The notes under the pieces were generated by a model. That model was not told the DNA's origin. It made no database searches and saw only the letters and a program-made list of their open reading frames with translations. Position numbers and translations under genes: made by a program. DNA of 64,000 bases from the NCBI GenBank assembly GCA_039932715.1, contig JBDTPN010000015.1, positions 10,269 through 74,268 of the forward strand, given 5' to 3'. Each line of letters starts with the position of its first letter. The first letter of the stretch is position 1. The DNA is from ZC4RG30 sp039932715 (GTDB lineage: Bacteria > Pseudomonadota > Gammaproteobacteria > Steroidobacterales > Steroidobacteraceae). Shown one piece after another: positions 61,197-64,000 of this stretch.

Positions 61197-62684
61197 ATGC
61201 TTAACAATATAAAGGCACTTGTTGTAGTGCTGTTCTTCGCGACGGCCATCTTCACGCTGGCCCGGTCAGCTTGCCTGCATTTCATGTCCGAAGAAGACTT
61301 TCGACGCAGGCGTGCGGTTTGGTTTGTCACTACGGTAGCAGTCTTTATCAGTCCGAGCGTGTGGCTCTTTATCCTGATAACGATCCCGATAGCCATCTGG
61401 GCAGCAAAGAAGGACTCTAGTCCACTTGCAGCTTCGATGATCATAGGGGGCGCGACCCCCTCGTTCTATATTGCGGTTCCGCACCTGTTTGCAGTGAATA
61501 GCGGAACGGCCCTGACGCTGTTCATCGCTATACCCGTGCTGTTGGGTCAGACGCTGAAAAAGTCGAACTCCAATGACGGCGCGACCAGGCAGCAGGGAAA
61601 CTGGGTGGCGAGCACCTTGCTCTTTACGTTTCTGGCGCTGCAGGTTATTCCCTACTGGCGCACGGAGTCGTGGAGTTCGCTGTTGCGAATGGCGTTCGTG
61701 CAGATCTTCCTCGCGATGCCGGGGTTCTGGCTGATAACCAGAACCTTGAAAAGCTACCGGGCCATAAACGAAGTCATGGCGGTTTTTGTCCTGACCTGCG
61801 CATTAATCGCACCCATGGCCGTGTTTGAGTCGATGCGGGGATGGTTGCTCTATATGGGGGTCACCCAGCACTGGAATGCTTCGCCCAATGCATTCGCTTA
61901 CCTGATGCGCTCCGGTCAGGTCCGAGCCCTGGCCACAGCGGATCATTCGCTAGCATTGGGGTTTATAATGGCGCTTGGTTTCGGATTTTGCCTGCACCTG
62001 CAGCGCTCGCTCAACTCAAGGAAGACATTTGCAGTCGTGGGATTGCTGATGTGGGCTGGCATGTATGCCGCTTTTTCGCGAGGTCCCTGGATTGCGGCTG
62101 TAATGATCATGTTCGTGTATTTGTGGCTGATGCCCAAAGGGACGGGTCGTGTCGTCAAAGCGGCGATAGTGACGGGTCTTATTGGGGCTGTAATCGCGGT
62201 CACACCTTTCGGTGAACGCATCATCAACGTCCTTCCCTTCGTGGGGAAGCTGGAAACAGGGAATATCGACTACCGGCAGGCATTGCTGGACAGGGCCCTG
62301 CAGCTGATTCCATTGAAACCCTGGTTCGGGGACATTTTCGTGCTGCGGCAAATGGAGGATCTGCGTCAAGGCCAAGGCATCATCGACCTTGTTAACGGAT
62401 TTCTCCTGATAGCCCTCTTCTATGGGCTGGTACCTCTGCTGATCCTGCTCTGGTTCATTCTGATCGTGATATTCAAGGTGCAGCGGGCATCACTCAACTC
62501 GCGGTTCTTTGACCTGAATGTATCTTCACTGGGCTCGATATTAATCGCTTGCATAGCAGGCACGATCTTCTATATCTGGATAGCAAGGTTTGCTGGAGAG
62601 CTTGTCTTCCTGTCGGGCCTCGGACTGGCTTATGCGAAGCTCGTAAGTGCGGATAACCACGCAGCTGTGCGCCGTTTGTCCTGA
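61197..62684 (+). CDS. O-antigen ligase/polymerase family membrane protein (Wzy-like)
   Basis: This 495-residue protein has about eleven hydrophobic helices and a periplasmic loop (about 325-375) before the last helices. Residues around AFSRGPWIAAVMIMF fit the Wzy_C/WaaL region with a conserved Arg. Between a WcaJ-type initiating transferase and a GT2, a role as repeat-unit polymerase is most likely; sequence cannot separate Wzy from a ligase. Confidence 0.8.
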   Translation: MLNNIKALVVVLFFATAIFTLARSACLHFMSEEDFRRRRAVWFVTTVAVFISPSVWLFILITIPIAIWAAKKDSSPLAASMIIGGATPSFYIAVPHLFAVNSGTALTLFIAIPVLLGQTLKKSNSNDGATRQQGNWVASTLLFTFLALQVIPYWRTESWSSLLRMAFVQIFLAMPGFWLITRTLKSYRAINEVMAVFVLTCALIAPMAVFESMRGWLLYMGVTQHWNASPNAFAYLMRSGQVRALATADHSLALGFIMALGFGFCLHLQRSLNSRKTFAVVGLLMWAGMYAAFSRGPWIAAVMIMFVYLWLMPKGTGRVVKAAIVTGLIGAVIAVTPFGERIINVLPFVGKLETGNIDYRQALLDRALQLIPLKPWFGDIFVLRQMEDLRQGQGIIDLVNGFLLIALFYGLVPLLILLWFILIVIFKVQRASLNSRFFDLNVSSLGSILIACIAGTIFYIWIARFAGELVFLSGLGLAYAKLVSADNHAAVRRLS

Positions 62685-62692
62685 CTATCGAA

Positions 62693-63505
62693 ATGCCGCG
62701 CACCTTCTCACTAACCGTCATCACGCCCGTATTCAACGGCGGCAGGCATATTGAAGCCTGTCTCGACAATGTCAGGGCGCAGGACTGCGATGCCGTCGAG
62801 CACCTCATCGTGGATGGGGGCTCCACCGATGGGACGCTCGACATCATTCGCAGGCGCATGGAGATGGATGCATCGGTGCGCTTGATTGAGGGGCCCGACC
62901 GAGGGCAATCAAATGCCATGAATAAGGGCATCGTCGCTGCCAGCGCCTCAATCCTTGGCGTCCTGAATGTGGATGATCACTATTTACCCGGGACGTTGGT
63001 CTTGGCGATTTCCAGATTGGAGCGTGCGCCAGAGCCATCGTTTCTCTGGGGCGCATGCAAGGTCCACGACCACCTGAATGGCAACGAATATGTGCAGTAT
63101 CCGGGCAACTTTGTCGCGTGGAGGATGCTGCTCGGATGGAATGTGGAGCCTCACCCGGTAAATCCGGTTGCGTACTTCTATCACCGCAAACTGCATTTTG
63201 ATGCGGGGCTTTTTGACGAAAACGAACACTACGCCCTGGACCTGGAGTTCCTACTGCGGGCCTCATTGCATGTGCGTAGCGTGATTGCCGTCAGGGATGT
63301 CCTCGGTGTTTACGAAATGGCCCCGGGTACCAAGACCTACGTGGATCTTCAGAAGGGGGATAGCGCAGACAGAGTCAGAAAAGTGTTCAAACGCTTCGAA
63401 TGCCGACTTTCGGCTGCTGACAGAAGTCGGCTGGCACGCTGGAGAATGCGGGCGCTTTTTTCCCGCGCCAACCAACACCTTAGTGGCTACCTGCGGCGTC
63501 GGTGA
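62693..63505 (+). CDS. Glycosyltransferase family 2 protein
   Basis: This 270-residue GT-A enzyme has LTVITPVFNGGRHIEACLDN at the start, HLIVDGGSTDGTLD and the metal site NVDDHYLPG. It resembles WcaA-like transferases with a short C-terminus. It lies 8 bases after the polymerase gene and is likely co-transcribed. Donor sugar unknown. Confidence 0.92.
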   Translation: MPRTFSLTVITPVFNGGRHIEACLDNVRAQDCDAVEHLIVDGGSTDGTLDIIRRRMEMDASVRLIEGPDRGQSNAMNKGIVAASASILGVLNVDDHYLPGTLVLAISRLERAPEPSFLWGACKVHDHLNGNEYVQYPGNFVAWRMLLGWNVEPHPVNPVAYFYHRKLHFDAGLFDENEHYALDLEFLLRASLHVRSVIAVRDVLGVYEMAPGTKTYVDLQKGDSADRVRKVFKRFECRLSAADRSRLARWRMRALFSRANQHLSGYLRRR

Positions 63506-63558
63506 TTTACGACATATGTAATATGTTCTTAGTTTACTGTCGGTATTCGCCTACACGT

Positions 63559-63586
63559 TTGTTCGCGTCAACATCAATGATTTAAT
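63559..63586 (+). promoter_or_regulatory. Candidate sigma-70 promoter for the riboswitch transcript
   Basis: TTGTTC (63559-63564; 4 of 6) and TTTAAT (63581-63586; 5 of 6) are separated by 16 bases. The implied start (about 63592) coincides with the beginning of the riboswitch P1 stem, which supports the assignment. Confidence 0.5.
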
Positions 63587-63589
63587 CCT

Positions 63590-63688
63590 CCTCGATGTCG
63601 GCAAACCCGTCGCGAGGCGGGGACGCAAAGCCACCGATCTCAAGACACTGATGTCGTAAAAGAGAAAGCGGGGCTGCCGGAGTCGAGG
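63590..63688 (+). promoter_or_regulatory. Cyclic-di-GMP-I (GEMM) riboswitch aptamer
   Basis: Conserved cores are in order and spacing: GGCAAACC (63600-63607), a hairpin CCCGTC-GCGA-GGCGGG with a GNRA tetraloop, GGGACGCAAAGCCACCG (63620-63636), and AGCGGGGCTGCCGG (63667-63680). P1 forms between CCTCGA (63590-63595) and TCGAGG (63683-63688), extended inward with one mismatch. The second arm pairs TCTC with GAGA and carries an inner GACA-CTGA-TGTC hairpin. The GAAA/GCGA loop and receptor layout fit GEMM-I. It precedes a lipoprotein gene by 120 bases. Confidence 0.9.
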
Positions 63689-63759
63689 CGCCATAAAAAG
63701 TGCTTTTGACTCTGCAGGTCTCAGTCTCAACAGCAGGGAGTGCTGGAAGACCGGAATTT

Positions 63760-63808
63760 GCGTCGCTCACGTCAGACGACTTTGGCTTGGCGTGAGGAGA
63801 TTCGACGC
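63760..63808 (+). promoter_or_regulatory. Expression-platform hairpin sequestering the ribosome binding site
   Basis: GCGTCG-CTCACG (63760-63771) can pair with CGTGAG (63791-63796) and CGACGC (63803-63808), leaving a 6-base bulge. The 3' arm contains the GAGGAG ribosome site (63794-63799) and ends at the ATG (63809). A second hairpin, GGTCT (63718-63722)/AGACC (63748-63752) enclosing CAGCA/TGCTG, lies between it and the aptamer. This is the expected layout for translational control by the riboswitch. Confidence 0.7.
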
Positions 63809-64000
63809 ATGTACCATTCCGCCCGCGTGGTGATCGCTGCCCTTTGCTGTTCTGCACTCGCAGGCTGTTTCGGTATCAACGACGGTTCGGGCGCCAACGC
63901 GCCACTTGCAGATGCCGGCCTTGTTCAGACTGCACCGGCACCGACTCCTGACCCCGCTCCAGCGTCTACAGCCGCGCCGGCTGCGACTCCAACCCCGCCC
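63809..64000 (+). CDS. Lipoprotein, N-terminal part (cut by window end)
   Basis: ATG 63809 opens a signal peptide with lipobox SALAGC (Cys about residue 20), then a low-complexity Ala/Pro/Thr linker (APTPDPAPAS, AAPAATPTPP) running to the window end without a stop. GAGGAG lies nine bases upstream. Its position under a c-di-GMP riboswitch next to polysaccharide genes suggests a surface or biofilm role, but no domain is visible yet. Confidence 0.82.
   Translation, partial: MYHSARVVIAALCCSALAGCFGINDGSGANAPLADAGLVQTAPAPTPDPAPASTAAPAATPTPP

Noticed and set aside
63582..63857. 91-codon minus-strand frame over the riboswitch
   Set aside because: It is antisense to an aptamer with conserved RNA motifs and has no coding signature.

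Overview
The window (GC-rich, 64 kb) reads as chromosome of an aerobic, Gram-negative gammaproteobacterium. The evidence is a Trk K+ system, a bioBFHCD operon, an aa3-type cytochrome c oxidase cluster with its heme A and assembly factors, a gmk-rpoZ-spoT-ridA-recG block and an rph-rdgB-hemW block. A very large TonB receptor of the kind common in Steroidobacteraceae, Nevskiales and Xanthomonadales suggests that neighbourhood. This placement is inference from gene content; no rRNA or tRNA gene was seen.

Layout: 0-1 kb holds the end of an SPFH/NfeD pair and a CBS protein (+). 1-10.4 kb is a long minus-strand run: comF, cyoE, dsbA, gloB, an AI-2E-type permease, uvrD, trkA, trkH. 10.5-15 kb is the biotin operon bioB-F-H-C-D, every junction overlapping. 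15-21.7 kb is the oxidase cluster: coxB, coxA, a 39-residue peptide, ctaG, coxC, a convergent DUF2909 gene, SURF1, a thioredoxin-like membrane protein and ctaA, followed by a Sel1-like/2OG-oxygenase fusion. 23-27 kb has a TonB-dependent receptor with a long leader and a clear terminator, then a small lipoprotein. 27-36 kb (minus) carries ubiA, recG, ridA, spoT, rpoZ, gmk, two exported proteins and yicC. 36-42.6 kb (+) carries a PP2C phosphatase, rph, rdgB, hemW, rpmE, an M48 lipoprotein protease and citrate synthase.

42.7 kb to the end is a surface-polysaccharide region. Sugar-nucleotide genes (manC/algA type, rmlA-C-D-B) lead into an exported glycosidase-like lipoprotein, a FkbH-like HAD/GNAT protein and a GT4 transferase. 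A stand-alone adenylation-carrier-thioesterase protein then lies on the opposite strand, divergent from a 2OG-Fe(II) oxygenase, an acyltransferase-3 and a 4'-phosphopantetheinyl transferase. The region ends with a methyltransferase, a WcaJ-type initiating transferase, a Wzy-like polymerase and a GT2. The carrier-protein enzymes suggest that the glycan, or a co-made small molecule, carries an acyl, glyceryl or aminoacyl decoration that has not been assigned.

The last 0.4 kb contains a well-formed cyclic-di-GMP-I (GEMM) riboswitch. Its downstream hairpin covers the ribosome binding site of a lipoprotein gene cut by the window edge. This links the polysaccharide region to c-di-GMP signalling and is the best supported new regulatory element here. 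Other points of interest: a perfect CRP-type palindrome and an inverted pair of perfect DnaA boxes upstream of rpmE, a RecG lacking its usual N-terminal segment, and an exported protein whose signal peptide seems to begin at an ACG codon.
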